DNA of 64,000 nucleotides from Symbiodinium kawagutii. Taxonomy: Eukaryota; Sar; Dinophyceae; Suessiales; Symbiodiniaceae. The notes beneath the pieces are model-generated. The model saw only the letters and a program-made list of their open reading frames with translations, did not search any database and was not told the origin of the DNA. Made by a program: the position numbers and the translations under genes. This document shows positions 1-10,124 of the stretch, piece after piece. The DNA is taken from contig VSDK01026450.1 of NCBI GenBank assembly GCA_009767595.1, forward strand, positions 1 through 64,000. Reading direction: 5' to 3'. Within the stretch, counting starts at the first letter, position 1; each line of letters begins with the position of its first letter.

Positions 1-45
1 AAACCCTAAAACCCTAAAACCCTAAACCCTAAACCCTAAACCCTC
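1..45 (+). repeat. Terminal telomere repeat tract (CCCTAAA)n
   Basis: About six units of CCCTAAA mixed with CCCTAAAA, reading C-rich strand 5' to 3' from base 1. That is the orientation expected for the left end of a chromosome. The tract is short, so the assembly probably stops just inside the true telomere. The 7-mer is the Arabidopsis type; the occasional 8-mers match the Chlamydomonas variant and may be degenerate proximal units. Confidence 0.95.
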
Positions 46-180
46 AAAACCTTAGGGTTGTTGCTGCAAAGCAATCAAACCATTAGGGTTCTTGCTGCAA
101 AGCAATCAAAATATTAGGGTTCTTGCTGTAAAGCAATCAAAACATTAGGGTTCTCGCGGAAACCATGCAAATCTTTAGGG
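46..180 (+). repeat. 31 bp tandem repeat containing TTAGGGTT
   Basis: TTAGGG starts at 52, 83, 114, 145 and 175, so the period is 31, 31, 31 and 30. The unit core between them is TTGCTGCAAAGCAATCAAA. Each unit carries one telomere-like hexamer in the opposite orientation to the terminal tract. This is a telomere-associated satellite. Confidence 0.85.
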
Positions 181-214
181 TTCTGGGGTTCGGGTTTCTT
201 AGGATTTTTGCAAA

Positions 215-307
215 AAGGCGCTGCGCGCGCCTCTATGTCAAGGCTTCGCTGTCCCCTCGCCGGACGAGGGTACGACAGCTCGCTTGAAGAGGCGCGCTCA
301 GCGCCTT
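215..307. repeat. GC-rich imperfect palindrome (hairpin)
   Basis: AAGGCGCTGCGCGCGCCTCT (215-234) is matched in reverse complement by 288-307, with one mismatch. Pairing continues inward, with small indels, through TCAAGG...CGCTGTC...CCCTCG to a centre near 260. The block is far more GC-rich than its surroundings. No terminal duplication or coding content is evident, so it could be a fold-back element or a structured non-coding site. Confidence 0.75.
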
Positions 308-2829
308 CTTTAGCCCCTCAAGTAGGAAACATTGTAAAAAAATGGCGCGCAAATGGATCAGTCAGAAAACCTCTCCACGATATTTTGACGTAAGAAACTG
401 CATCGGGGGTTTTCTCTTTTCAAGCCAGCTAGTTTGCTTCTGATTTTTGCCTGGCTCAAATGCCTGCAAGAAATTGTGAAAGATGCAGTAGCCGGCGAAT
501 ATTTCATAACGTATTCTTGCGGCCGCGCTATTAAGCATAGTTACTTCCAACAAGCCCCCTATACTAGAACCAGTACGGGGATGAAAACTTGAAAGGATCA
601 AAGCCTTTTATAATTACTTCGAGGTTCGGCGTTACTATCACAAATATTTTTAGAAGACAAATTTTAAGATGGCGGTATAAAAGCAATCGAATAAAAGCAG
701 ACAGGTTCGAGCTGCAACCCTCAGACCGAACAGCATGTAACGGCAATCATTTCATTTGTCTTTCAATAAAAGACCGGGCAAAGCAAGTCGTACTCTACCG
801 CGAGGTATCCCTCATTTGGGTTCCCTGCCACGGGCTTTGAGATGATAGTTTTTTAACAAGACCATTCCAAGTAAAGTATTGGAAACCGAAAAAAAGATAT
901 TCGAATAGAATGTTCAAGAATGCATATCTTGAAATTAAATTTCAACGGATTCGAGGTCACAGTACACATGTAATTGTAAATTGCTTTTATGTTGGAAATG
1001 TCTTGCCTGTCCTGTCCTTTGTTTTCATTTTCATATTCTATTTCGCTTCCTTTGTTTGCATATTGGTACCAAAAATCAAGGTAGTAAGCCCGAAAATTGG
1101 CAGGAAAACATAGGGAGAACATATAACATATTTTATTTTCATTTATAGGGTAGATCTTTTTTCGGGACTAAAAAGAAGGGAACAGTCTGCAGTACTTCTT
1201 ATTAAAAATTACTTTTGGATATTTTTTCGCCCCTGTCTTTCATATTGGGCTATTGCACAATATCGGTACAGCTTGCTCCACATAGGGTAGGCTCCCTCGA
1301 AGGCCTGTCTGTGCCAATCTATTGCCATTTCTTGGAATTTATTTGCCTGACATTTTCTGAGATCTCGTTTTTTATACCCTTGCCATTTTTTACATTTTAC
1401 TTGCTTGTGTTAAATGGCCGATGTCTGATAAGTTAAATTCACAACGGTGATAATCTAAATGAAACCCCTTGCCAGATACTGGTGCCGATGTTCGGCCCTA
1501 TAACTCATGGATGTTTTCTGTATCGTACATACTTCGCAACAACTCTTTTTCCCATAAGTATGTTTTAGGTCAAGTCACCTCACTGGAAGTGCCCTTTACT
1601 TTTATGATTTTATGGCTGCAGTGTAACAAGGAAGTCTGGAAAGCCACTTCATACCTTGATAAAATTATCCACAAGCAGCACAGTACTAGAAGGTTGAAAT
1701 CAATGGAGATGGAAAGATCTTTGTGGAAACTTCGGTTGGGGCCTGATATGAACTTTGGTTGTGCATTTTTATTTCCGGTGGCGGGGCAATTTGGTGGATG
1801 TAAACAAATACAAAAAACAGGCCGATTTAAACATAGAATCGGAGCTGGCCCCAGGTTCTGATTGAAAGAGTTGTTTGCATTTCGATTTAGAAGGAATATT
1901 CCTTTGTAGCCTGTTCAATATATGTCATATTATGTCTGTTGCCAGCATTGTAATAGAACCATTTGCGGTGTAAAGAAATTAAGCACCGGGACCGGCAACT
2001 TAATTGGAATATTCAGTGTGCAGGCCCCCGCCCAAAGGAACTAGATGAAAACCACAGCCTGGTATTGAATGGCTCAAATGATGGCTTTCTACAGGACACC
2101 CGTGCTGTGACAGTTACCGCAGCATACACTGAGAGGTCCAACGTGTTTCATTCTTGGGTGCGGTGCTGTAAAAATAGGCGGCGGTCCAAGATATATTGTG
2201 TACCCTTCCGCACCCAGTGGATATTTATGTGCTGGCAATGTCGGTTCACTTGCCTTGTTGGGTCAAGTAAAAGAACTCTACAAGGGCGGGGGGGGTTGGC
2301 CCATGGATGGAAAACTGGGAACGTGCAAAAAGTCTAGATGCCAAGGCAGTGGTCCTTACTAAGGGCATCAAAGACCGTTTCTCTGCCACGACTTTGCTTT
2401 CCAAGCCAGGAGGGCACTAGGATTGGCTTTTGCACTTCCTTGGCTTTTGGACTTAATTAGCTGTGACGCATTACTGGGCTTAACATTTATTTGGCCGAAA
2501 AACGCACCCAGCTGCAATACATATCGGCGTAGCACTTTACTTTGCTATGGTCTTTACTTGACCGCAATATTTATTTTGTCGTCAGGCCTGCTGGACTGTC
2601 ACGTTTACTTAACCGCGAAATTTTATTATTTACAATTTCTTCTTGGGTATAACATTTTTTTCGGCTGTCGTATTTTTTCGGCTAATGTACTTACTTGACG
2701 GTTGCGCTTGCTTAGCAGTTACCCTGGACATGGCTGTCGCATAAGCAAAATAGTAACAAACTGATTAATTCATGGCCATAATTAAAAAGCGGCGCTACTC
2801 AAAAAAAAATATATTTAAAAAACTTTAAC
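308..2829. other. Subtelomeric sequence without recognisable genes
   Basis: Mixed-composition DNA with only short open frames; the longest is 130 codons at 1469-1861 (+) and resembles nothing I know. I see no clear tandem periodicity, retrotransposon termini or RNA gene. It may be decayed repeat or unique subtelomeric sequence. Confidence 0.5.
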
Positions 2830-3075
2830 CCCAAAATTTCAAGTAGTGTAAACCTTTCAGTCATCGAGGCCCTTAAATATTGAAACCTTTCCAGAAGTAA
2901 AATGTTTTAAAAAAGCCTGAAATGATTAAAACCCTTCAATAATTAAATATCTTCGATACTTCAGATTTTTCAATACATGAAACCCTGTGATAATTAAAAG
3001 CCTTCAATAAGTAAAACCCTTCAATAATTAAAATCCTTCATTCGTTACAACTCTTCATCAGTTAAAACCCTTGCG
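2830..3075 (+). repeat. Degenerate ~18-19 bp minisatellite (AAACCCTTCAATAATTA)
   Basis: The phrase AAAACCCTTCAATAATTA and variants (AAAGCCTTCAATAAGTA, AAATCCTTCATTCGTTA) recur about every 18-19 bases. The AAACCCT part is one step from the telomere heptamer, so the array may descend from a telomeric seed, though that is inference. Confidence 0.7.
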
Positions 3076-3989
3076 CAACTAGTTTCAATTATATAATTTT
3101 TGTAAAAATCATTTTGATCCAAAATTAAGATATTACACTAAATTAAATTTCGGAAAACCTGAGAAGAAAGTTTTTAGTCATAAAAGCTTTTCAACTATCA
3201 AAAACCTGTACTTATCGAAATTGTTGAGCAAGAAAGCCATTTAAACATAATAACTTAATGATGTAAATCCGTAAATGAAATACAAATATGAAATAACAAA
3301 GAATATATTTATAGATAAATATCTATTTATGTAACTATTTTTTGCATATAAAAAAATCGATATAAATGCAAATATACTTATATACAAAGGATTATTCATA
3401 AATAAAATATATGTAAATTTGATGCAAATATAATTATAACAAATAAAAATAAATAAATAAATAAAAAAATAAATACATAAAAATATATATGTATTGATAT
3501 GCTATCCCCCCAAAGCCTACCTATTTTACATGTACCTTGGTATTTACAATATATTTGTTTGATTTTTGTCTTGAAAAATGGATATGGTTTTTTGCATGGA
3601 ATGAAGGTTTTAGATAGATTAGTGTGACAGGGTTTGGTGCAACATGGGTAAACACAAGTATAATTTCAATAGTATTTTCGGTGTTTTTGGCTATCGTGCC
3701 ATGATCATGATCAGGAAATTCAAATCGGATATTAGGAAAACAGACACAGGATAGTGACCAAATCAATATTTTCAGGTTCATATTGATTTTTACATTTGTA
3801 GGTTTCGCATTCATGGAAATAGAATGTTGGATGTTGATTTGTTCATGGGCCTTGATTTAAGAAAAGTTTTACCAACATTATTCCTACCCCCCCCCCATTT
3901 TGAAATGGAGGGAAATTAGAGAAAAAAAGGATGTTTTTTCTGGATTTATGGATGGTATTTTTTTACTCCCAAGGGGTTCTACTGGCTTT
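3076..3989. other. AT-rich non-coding stretch
   Basis: Strongly AT-rich, with (AAAT)n-like tracts at 3435-3480 and a C10 run near 3888-3897. Only one minus-strand frame of 97 codons (3521-3814) occurs, with no features that mark it as real. Confidence 0.5.
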
Positions 3990-4462
3990 ACTATATCTTT
4001 CTCTTGTGCTTCCTATTGGCCATTTACTAAACTGAGAGCTGGCTGAACATGATGATCCCTTTTTGAAAAGCCTTTTAAAACATTGCGCCTTTTCATTTTT
4101 CCAAGCGGGTAGCCCAGGAGGAGTCCAGTTGTCGAATAATAGCTTTACCAAAAGGGGGTTAATTGTTGCAAAAAAAAAATCTGAGAGTGGTCCTCGCTGC
4201 TTCGATCTTTTCCTTTTCCCTTTGCATTCTTTATCTTTCTCCTGTGCTTTCTATTGGCCATTTACTAAATTGAGAGTTTGCTGGAATAGATAATCCCTTT
4301 ATTAAACTCCTTTTAAACAAATGAGCTTTTTCAATTTTCCGAGAAAGTAGCCCAGGAAGAGCCAAGATATTGAATAATAGCTTCACCAAAAGGGGGTTGA
4401 TTAATTTAAAAAGCATTTTCTTAGGGTGGTCCTGGCTGGTTTTATCTTTTCCTTTCCCTTTG
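3990..4462 (+). repeat. Two-copy 238 bp tandem duplication
   Basis: ATCTTTCTC with GTGCTT and CTATTGGCCATTTACTAAA appears at about 3995 and again at about 4233. The second half of each copy also matches (TAGCCCAGGA, GAATAATAGCTT, CCAAAAGGGGGTT). The copies have diverged by roughly a fifth. Frames within them are incidental. Confidence 0.85.
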
Positions 4463-4870
4463 AGTAGAGCAGGCAAGAGTTGAGAAGAGTAGGGTAGAAG
4501 GGTAGAGTAGAGAAGAGAAAAGTTGAGAAGAGTAGCGTAGAGTAGTCAAGAGCAGAGTAGAGAAGAGTAGAGTAGATGAGTAGAGAAGAATTGAGAAGAG
4601 AAGGGAAGAGTCGAGAAGAGTAGAGTAGAGTAGCCAAGAGTAGAGTAGAGAAGCGTAGAGTAGATGAGTAGAAAAGAGTTGAGAAGAGAAGACAAGAGTC
4701 GAGAAGTGTAGAGCAGAGAAGAAAAGAATAGAGTAGACCAGAGTTGAGAAGGCTAGAATTGAGGAGAAGGGAGTAGAGAAGAGTAGAGTAGAGAAGACTA
4801 GAGTTGAGGAGAAGAGAGTAGAGAAGAGTAGAGTAGAGAAGACTAAAGTAGAGAAGGCTAGAGGTAAGGT
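4463..4870 (+). repeat. Purine-rich minisatellite (AGAGTAGAGTAGAGAAG)n
   Basis: About 400 bases of 5-mer units GTAGA and GAAGA in irregular order. The plus strand is almost entirely A, G and scattered T. On the minus strand this reads as Ser/Thr/Leu/Phe/Tyr-rich frames of up to 176 codons, which are products of the repeat and not genes. Confidence 0.9.
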
Positions 4871-4888
4871 GAAGAATCTAAGTGCAGG

Positions 4889-5222
4889 AGGTAGTGAGCA
4901 GGAGCCTGTGTATTTAGAACATTTTTGCTCCCGTAGGACGCTGTAAAGCGCTTTAAAGCTTCCTGGATTCAAGATCCAAGATTTTCAGGCATTGAGCTCC
5001 AGAAATCTTGGATCTTGGATTATGGATCCAAGAAGCTTTAAAGCGCTTTAAAGCCTCATGGTGGAACAGAAATGCTCTAAGTACCCAGGCTTCTGCACGG
5101 GAAATGGTCAGCAGGAGCCCAAGATTCTCAGGCATTAAGCTCCAGAAATCTTGGATCTTGGATCTTGGATTCAGGAAACGCTTTAAAGCTTCCAATGGGA
5201 ACAGAACTGCTCCAAGTGCAGA
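4889..5222. repeat. Fold-back element with ~95 bp arms plus a third partial copy
   Basis: Bases about 4889-4983 pair in reverse complement with about 5005-5098. Matched blocks are the AGCAGGAGCCTG/CAGGCTTCTGC ends, GTAAAGCGCTTTAAAGC and GATCCAAGATT. The short loop (4984-5004) is itself nearly self-complementary. A third partial copy (AATCTTGGATCTTGGAT, then CGCTTTAAAGCTTCC) runs from 5146 to 5222. GCTTTAAAGC occurs five times and is palindromic. It looks like a MITE or fold-back transposon remnant. Confidence 0.75.
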
Positions 5223-5839
5223 AGATGTAGAAGAATAGGATTTGGGGGTGGAGTACGGTAAATATATATATTTTTAAGATAAAGTACCGTTTTCAAGCTC
5301 AGGTAAAGAATTATTTAGTAGTAAAGGGATAAAGCAAAACTGCTCTAGGTAATTAAATATTTCATTATTATATTTTTTTGAATTTATCGAAGCCTAAAAT
5401 TATATAGAATTGTTTTTTACAAGCAACCAATTATTAAAATTTTTGTTTATATAACTAAAATTTGAAATATTTTCAGTTGGTAAACATATCAAAAATTTCT
5501 TTATCTATTTTGAAAAAATAAAAATCTAAAATTCATTGACAAATAGTTTTGATTAATTGGCTTTACTAGGTAAATAGGTAAATTCTTATCCATCAAAATA
5601 TTATGTGCAAAAAATGCAAATTTATATAAAGACCTCTGGCTCTTTTTTCCGGTGTCTTGCGTCGTTCCATGTCTCTGCAAGGCCCGGGTTACCCTCTTTC
5701 TGTGGCCCTAATCATCTCCATCATTTTTCTGACCATTATTAAGACCGCGCAAGGCGGTGGCGGAAGTTTCCAAAAGAAGGATAGCATATAGGAAGAGTGA
5801 TGGTGTGGATGATGGTTGAGGGTAGTGATGATGGTGTTT
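5223..5839. other. AT-rich spacer, no gene seen
   Basis: 5240-5640 is very AT-rich. The short GC-richer part at 5640-5770 contains AAGGCCCGGGTTACCC but no convincing frame. Confidence 0.5.
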
Positions 5840-5945
5840 TCGCTCTTCTGGTGTTTCTTGTTTCTGATGCTTTTTGTCCCTGGTGATTTTGTCTCTGGTA
5901 ATTTTTTGTTTCTGGTAATTTTATGTCTCTCATATTTTGTGTTGT
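5840..5945 (+). repeat. ~15 bp repeat, TCTGGTAATTTTGTG type, left copy
   Basis: Successive units CCCTGGTGATTTTGT, CTCTGGTAATTTTTTG and TTCTGGTAATTTTATG, ending in CTCATATTTTGTG. The same unit and the same terminal phrase recur at 10030-10110, on the far side of the satellite block. Confidence 0.7.
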
Positions 5946-5998
5946 TCCCGAGAGCGCCTGCGAAGGGTTCTTCGTAAAAAAGCAGCCGTATATAAACA

Positions 5999-6421
5999 TC
6001 TGCACATCTAGATCTTCACACCTTCACATCTGCACATCAACATCTTCACATCATCACATCTGCAGATCTAGATCTTCACACCCTCACATCTGCACATCTA
6101 GATCTTCACACTTTCACATCTGCAGATCTAGATCTTCATACCCTCACATGTGCAGATCTAGATCTTCACACCTTCACATCTGCACATCAACATCTTCACA
6201 TCATCACATCTGCAGATCTAGATCTTCACACCCCCGCATGTGCAGATCTAGATCTTCACGCTTTCACATCTGCAGATCTAGATCTTCATACCCTCACATC
6301 TGCAGATCTAGCTCTTCGCACCCTCACATCTGCAGATCTAGATCTTCACACCCTCACATCTGCAGATCTAGATCTTCACACCCTCCCATCTGCAGATCTA
6401 AATCTTCACACCTTCACATCT

Positions 6422-6428
<7 letters not shown>
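5999..6428 (+). repeat. 30 bp satellite (BglII-rich), ~14 units
   Basis: Unit ATCTGCAGATCTAGATCTTC followed by ACACCCTCAC, repeated about 14 times with few substitutions. AGATCT occurs nearly once or twice per unit. Because 30 is a multiple of three, a 231-codon frame (5923-6618, 10-residue repeat rich in Cys-Arg-Ser-Arg-Ser-Ser-His) stays open across it; I regard that as a by-product. A TATATAAA sequence lies just upstream at about 5989, so transcription is not excluded. Confidence 0.9.
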
Positions 6429-6452
<24 letters not shown>

Positions 6453-6475
6453 GCTCTTCTTTCTCTTCTCTCTAA
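6428..6475 (+). repeat. (CT)n microsatellite
   Basis: A near-perfect CT run of about 25 bases, then interrupted CT-rich sequence. It sits exactly at the junction between the 30 bp array and the 72 bp satellite region. Confidence 0.9.
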
Positions 6476-6529
6476 GGCCGGGGCGGTGCCGCCGGACCGC
6501 CACGAAACGTGACATGTGCGCCATTTCGT

Positions 6530-7165
6530 GGTCCTCGGACGTCCAAAACTGGGGTCAAATTGCGATTTTGAGGTGTACGGATGAACCGTTCGCGTTTGAA
6601 CGTCAAAAACTGATGTAAAAATTGCGATTTTGAGTTGTCCCGGTGAACCGTTTCGCGTTTTCTCGACATTGAACGTCAAAAACTGAGGTAAAATTGTGAA
6701 TTTTTGCGTCGCGAGGCGTCGTTTGTGAACCGGTTCGCATTTTCTCGACATTGACCGTCTCAAGTTTCGACATGAAACGTCAAAACCTGGGGTAAAATTG
6801 CGATTTTGAGTTTTCGGTCGTGACCGTTTCGCGTTTTCTTCACATGTACCGTCGAAAACTGAAGTAAAATTGCGATTTTGAATTCTCGGTCGTGACCGTT
6901 TCGCGTTTTCTCGACATTGAACGTCAAAAACTGAAGTAAAATTGCGATTTTGAATTCTCGGTCGTGACCGTTTCGCGTTTTCTCGACATTGAACGTCGAG
7001 AACTAAGGTCAAATTGCGATTTTAAATTTTCGGTCGTGACCGTTTCGCGTTTTCTCGACATTGAACGTCAAAAACTGAAGTAAAATTGCGATTTTGAGTT
7101 TTCGGTCGTGACCGTTTCGCGTTTTCTCGACATTGAACGTCAGAAACTGCGGTGAAATTGCGATT
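6530..7165 (+). repeat. 72 bp satellite, ~8-9 units
   Basis: CGTGACCG starts at 6819, 6891, 6963, 7035 and 7107, giving a period of exactly 72 over five units; more diverged units run back to about 6530. Each unit has a CGGTCGTGACCG dyad, TTTCGCGTTTTCTCGACATTG, AACGTCAAAAACTG and AAATTGCGATTTTGA. Homogeneity rises toward the right end of the array. Confidence 0.9.
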
Positions 7166-7169
7166 TTCG

Positions 7170-9165
7170 ACCTGCTTCTTGGTGTGTTTGGTCTTGGTGC
7201 GTTTTGCCTTGGTACGTTTTGCTCTGGTACGTTGTGCTGTGGTACGTTTTGCTCTGGTACGTTGTGTCTTGGTTGTTGGTACGTTATGCTGTGGTACGTT
7301 TTGTCTTGCTACGTTTGGTCTTGGTGCGTTTTGCCTTGGTATGTTTTGCTCTGGTACGTTGTGCTGTGGTACGTTTTGCTCTGGTACGTTTTGCTGTGGT
7401 AAGTTTTGCTGTGGTACGTTTTGCTCTTGGTACGTTTTGCTCTTGGTATGTTTTGCCGTGGTACGATTGATCTTGGTACGTTTTGCTTTTGGTGGGTTTT
7501 GCTCTGGTACGTTTTGCCATGGTACGTTTTGCTGTGGTAAATTGTACATTTTGCCTTGGTACGTTTGACCTTGGTGCGTTTTGCGCTGGTGCCTTTGATC
7601 TTGGTATGTTTTGCGGCGGTAGGTTTTGCTTTGGTACGTTTTACTGTGGTACGTTTTGTCTTGCTACGTTTGGTCTTGGTGCGTTTTGCCTTGGTACGTT
7701 TTGCTCTAGTACGTTGTGCTGTGGTACGTTTTGCTCTGGTACGTTTTGCTGTGGTACGTTTTGCTGTGGTATGTTTTGCTCTTGGTACGTTTTGCTCTTG
7801 GTATGTTTTGCCGTGGTACGTTTGATCTTGGTACGTTTTGCTTTTGGTGCTTTTTGCTCTGGTACATATTGCTCTGGTACGTTTTGCTGTGGTAAATTGT
7901 ACATTTTGCCTTGGTACGTTTGACCTTGGTACGTTTACGCTGGTGCCTTTGATCTTGGTATGTTTTGCGGCGGTAGGTTTTGCTTTGGTACGTTTTGCGG
8001 TGGTACGTTTTGCTTTGGTACGTTTTACTGGTGCGTTCGCGTTGGTACGTTTTACTGCCCGTTTCGCGTTTTCTAGACATTGGACGTCGAAAACATACGT
8101 TTTGTTTTGGTGCGTTTTGCCTTGGTATGTTTTGCCTTGGTACGTTTTGCTTTGGTACGTTTTGCTGTGGTACGTTTTGCTCAGGTACGTTGTGTCTTGG
8201 TTGTTGGTACGTTGTGCTGTGGTACGTGTTGTCTTGGTACGTTTTGTCTTGGTGCGTTTTGCCTTGGTACGTTTTACTCTGGTAAGTAAGTTTTACTGTG
8301 GTACGTTTTGCTGGGGTACGTTTTGCTGTGGTAAGTTTTGCTGTGGTACTTTTTGATCTTGGTACGTTTTGCTCTTGGTACGTTTGATCTTGGTACGATG
8401 TGTCTTGGTTCTTGGTACGTTGTGCTGCACTATACGTTTTGTCTTGGTACGTTTTGTCTTGGTGCGTTTTGCCTTGGTACGTTTTACTCTGGTACGTTTT
8501 ACTGTGGTACGTTTTGCTCTGGTACGTTTTGCTGTGGTACATTTTTGCTGTGGTACGTTTAGGCCTGGTACGTTTTGCTCTCTGGTACGTTGTCAATTTT
8601 GCTTTGGTACGTTGTGTCTTGGTAGGTTTTGCTGTGGTACGTTGTATATATTTCGCCTTGGTACGTTTGATCTTGGTACGTTTTGCGGTGGTACGTTTTG
8701 CTTTGGTACGTTTTGCTGTGTACGTTTTGCTCTGGTGCGTTTTTGCCTGGTACGTTTTGCTGTGTGGTACAGTGTACGTTTTCCTCTTGGCGCGTTTTGC
8801 TCTGGTACGTTTTGCGGTGGTAGGTTATGCTGTGGTACAATGTACGTTTTGCCTGGGTACGTGTGATCTTGGTGCGTTCTGCAGTGGTACGTTTTGCTGT
8901 GGTACATTGTGCGTCTTGCCTTGGTATGTCTGATCTTGGTACGTTTTGCGGTGGTATGTTTGATCCTGGTACGTTTTGCCTGGGTAGGTTTTGCTGCGGT
9001 ACGTTTTGCTCTGTGGTGCGTTGTACGTTTTGCCTTGGTGCGTTTAATCTTGGTACGTTTTGCTGTGGTATGTTTTGCTGTGGTACGTTTTGCTGTGGTA
9101 CGTTTTGCTTTGGTACGTTTTGCTCTGGTGCGTTTTGCTGTGGTACGTTTTGCTGTGGTACGTTG
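7170..9165 (+). repeat. 15 bp minisatellite (TGGTACGTTTTGCTC)n, ~130 units
   Basis: Almost 2 kb of 15-base units, TGGTACGTTTTGC plus a variable pair of bases. A higher-order repeat of 355 bp is visible: ATTGTACATTTTGCC at 7541 and 7896 with matching downstream variants. Period 15 leaves frames open on both strands (up to 296 codons, with Leu-Val-Arg-Phe-Ala or Gln-Asn-Val-Pro repeats). None has features of a real gene. Confidence 0.92.
8049..8095 (+). repeat. Fossil 72 bp satellite fragment inside the 15 bp array
   Basis: CCGTTTCGCGTTTTCTAGAC, ATTGGACGTC and GAAAAC match the core of the 72 bp unit from 6.5-7.1 kb with about three differences, and are flanked on both sides by 15 bp units. This is direct evidence of exchange between the two arrays. 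Confidence 0.85.
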
Positions 9166-9167
9166 GG

Positions 9168-9700
9168 GGCTGATATATGTGAATATTTTCGTAGAAATTT
9201 GATGTGCTGTGGAAAATTCAATGCAGCTTGGTACAAGTCTTTTTGGGCTGATATATCTGAACATTTTCATAGAAATATGATGCGCTGTGGAAAATCAAGG
9301 CATCTTGGTACAAGTTTTTTGGGCTGATATATGTGGAAATTTCCATAGAAAAGAGAGCGCTTTGGAAAATTCAAAGCATCTTGGTACAAGTCTTTTTGAG
9401 CTGATATATGTGAACATTTTCATAGAAATTTGACGCGCTATGGAACATTCAAGGCATCGTGGTACAAGTCTTTTGGGCTGATATATTTGGAAATTTCCAT
9501 AGAAAAGTGATGTGCTATGGAAGATTCAAGGCATCTTGGGACAAGTCTTTTTGGCTGCTGTAGTTGAAAACTTCAATAGCAATTGGATGCCCCATGGAAA
9601 ATTTATTTCAGAATTGATGCCTATTTCAGTATGAATGCATTCATTGCAAATAACATCGTGCGCTAGGGATGGAGCGCTCCTGACTTGCGTTTGGAATGTT
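9168..9700 (+). repeat. 77 bp satellite, ~6 units plus decayed copies
   Basis: GGCTGATATAT (or a variant) starts at 9168, 9246, 9322, 9398, 9476 and 9553, a 76-78 base period. The unit continues GAACATTTTCATAGAAAT, GGAAAATTCAA and GGCATCTTGGTACAAGTC. A decayed copy appears at about 9776. Each unit ends in GGTACAAG, recalling the neighbouring 15 bp unit. Confidence 0.88.
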
Positions 9701-9834
9701 GCAGTCAAGGTGTACATGTTAGGAGCAGAATATTGTGATGCATGTGATTCAGAACATCATGGTAACAGTGTTTTCTGGCTGATAAAGTTGGAAAATATCA
9801 TTGAAAGTTGTTGTCCAATGACTTCTTTTTCTGC

Positions 9835-9837
9835 ATC

Positions 9838-9893
<56 letters not shown>
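9835..9893 (+). repeat. (CAT)n/(CGTCAT)n microsatellite
   Basis: Ten or more CAT triplets pass into CGTCAT repeats. Short His or Ile runs in the overlapping frames come from it. Confidence 0.95.
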
Positions 9894-9894
<1 letters not shown>

Positions 9895-10019
9895 TTTCAT
9901 CATTTCAATGTATTTCCAATGTATCTCTGCATCAATGTATATCTAAATCAATATCTTTCTGTTCTTCCTCAGTATATTGGAGACTGCTTTATAACATTGC
10001 CTTTCTCGCTCTCGGGCCA

Positions 10020-10110
10020 ACCGTCGTCTAGTTGGTAATTTTGTGTCTCTGGTAATTTTACATCTCCGTTATATTTTGTTTCTGGTAATTTTGTGTTTCT
10101 TAAATTTTTT
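10020..10110 (+). repeat. ~15 bp repeat, TCTGGTAATTTTGTG type, right copy
   Basis: GGTAATTTTGTGTCTCTGG, TAATTTTACATCTCC, GTTATATTTTG and TTTCTGGTAATTTTGTG match the copy at 5840-5945. Confidence 0.7.
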
Positions 10111-10124
10111 GAATCTGGTAATGT

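Noticed and set aside
5999..6428. CRISPR-like array of 30 bp repeats
   Set aside because: Repeats abut with no spacers, and the sequence is eukaryotic nuclear.
5923..6618. 231-codon frame with a 10-residue Cys/Arg/Ser/His repeat, resembling an SR-like protein
   Set aside because: It follows exactly from a 30 bp DNA satellite and then runs through a (CT)n tract; no splice or codon-bias signal supports translation.
7706..8596. Frames of up to 296 codons on both strands in the 15 bp array
   Set aside because: The period is a multiple of three with few stops; all frames are repeat translations.
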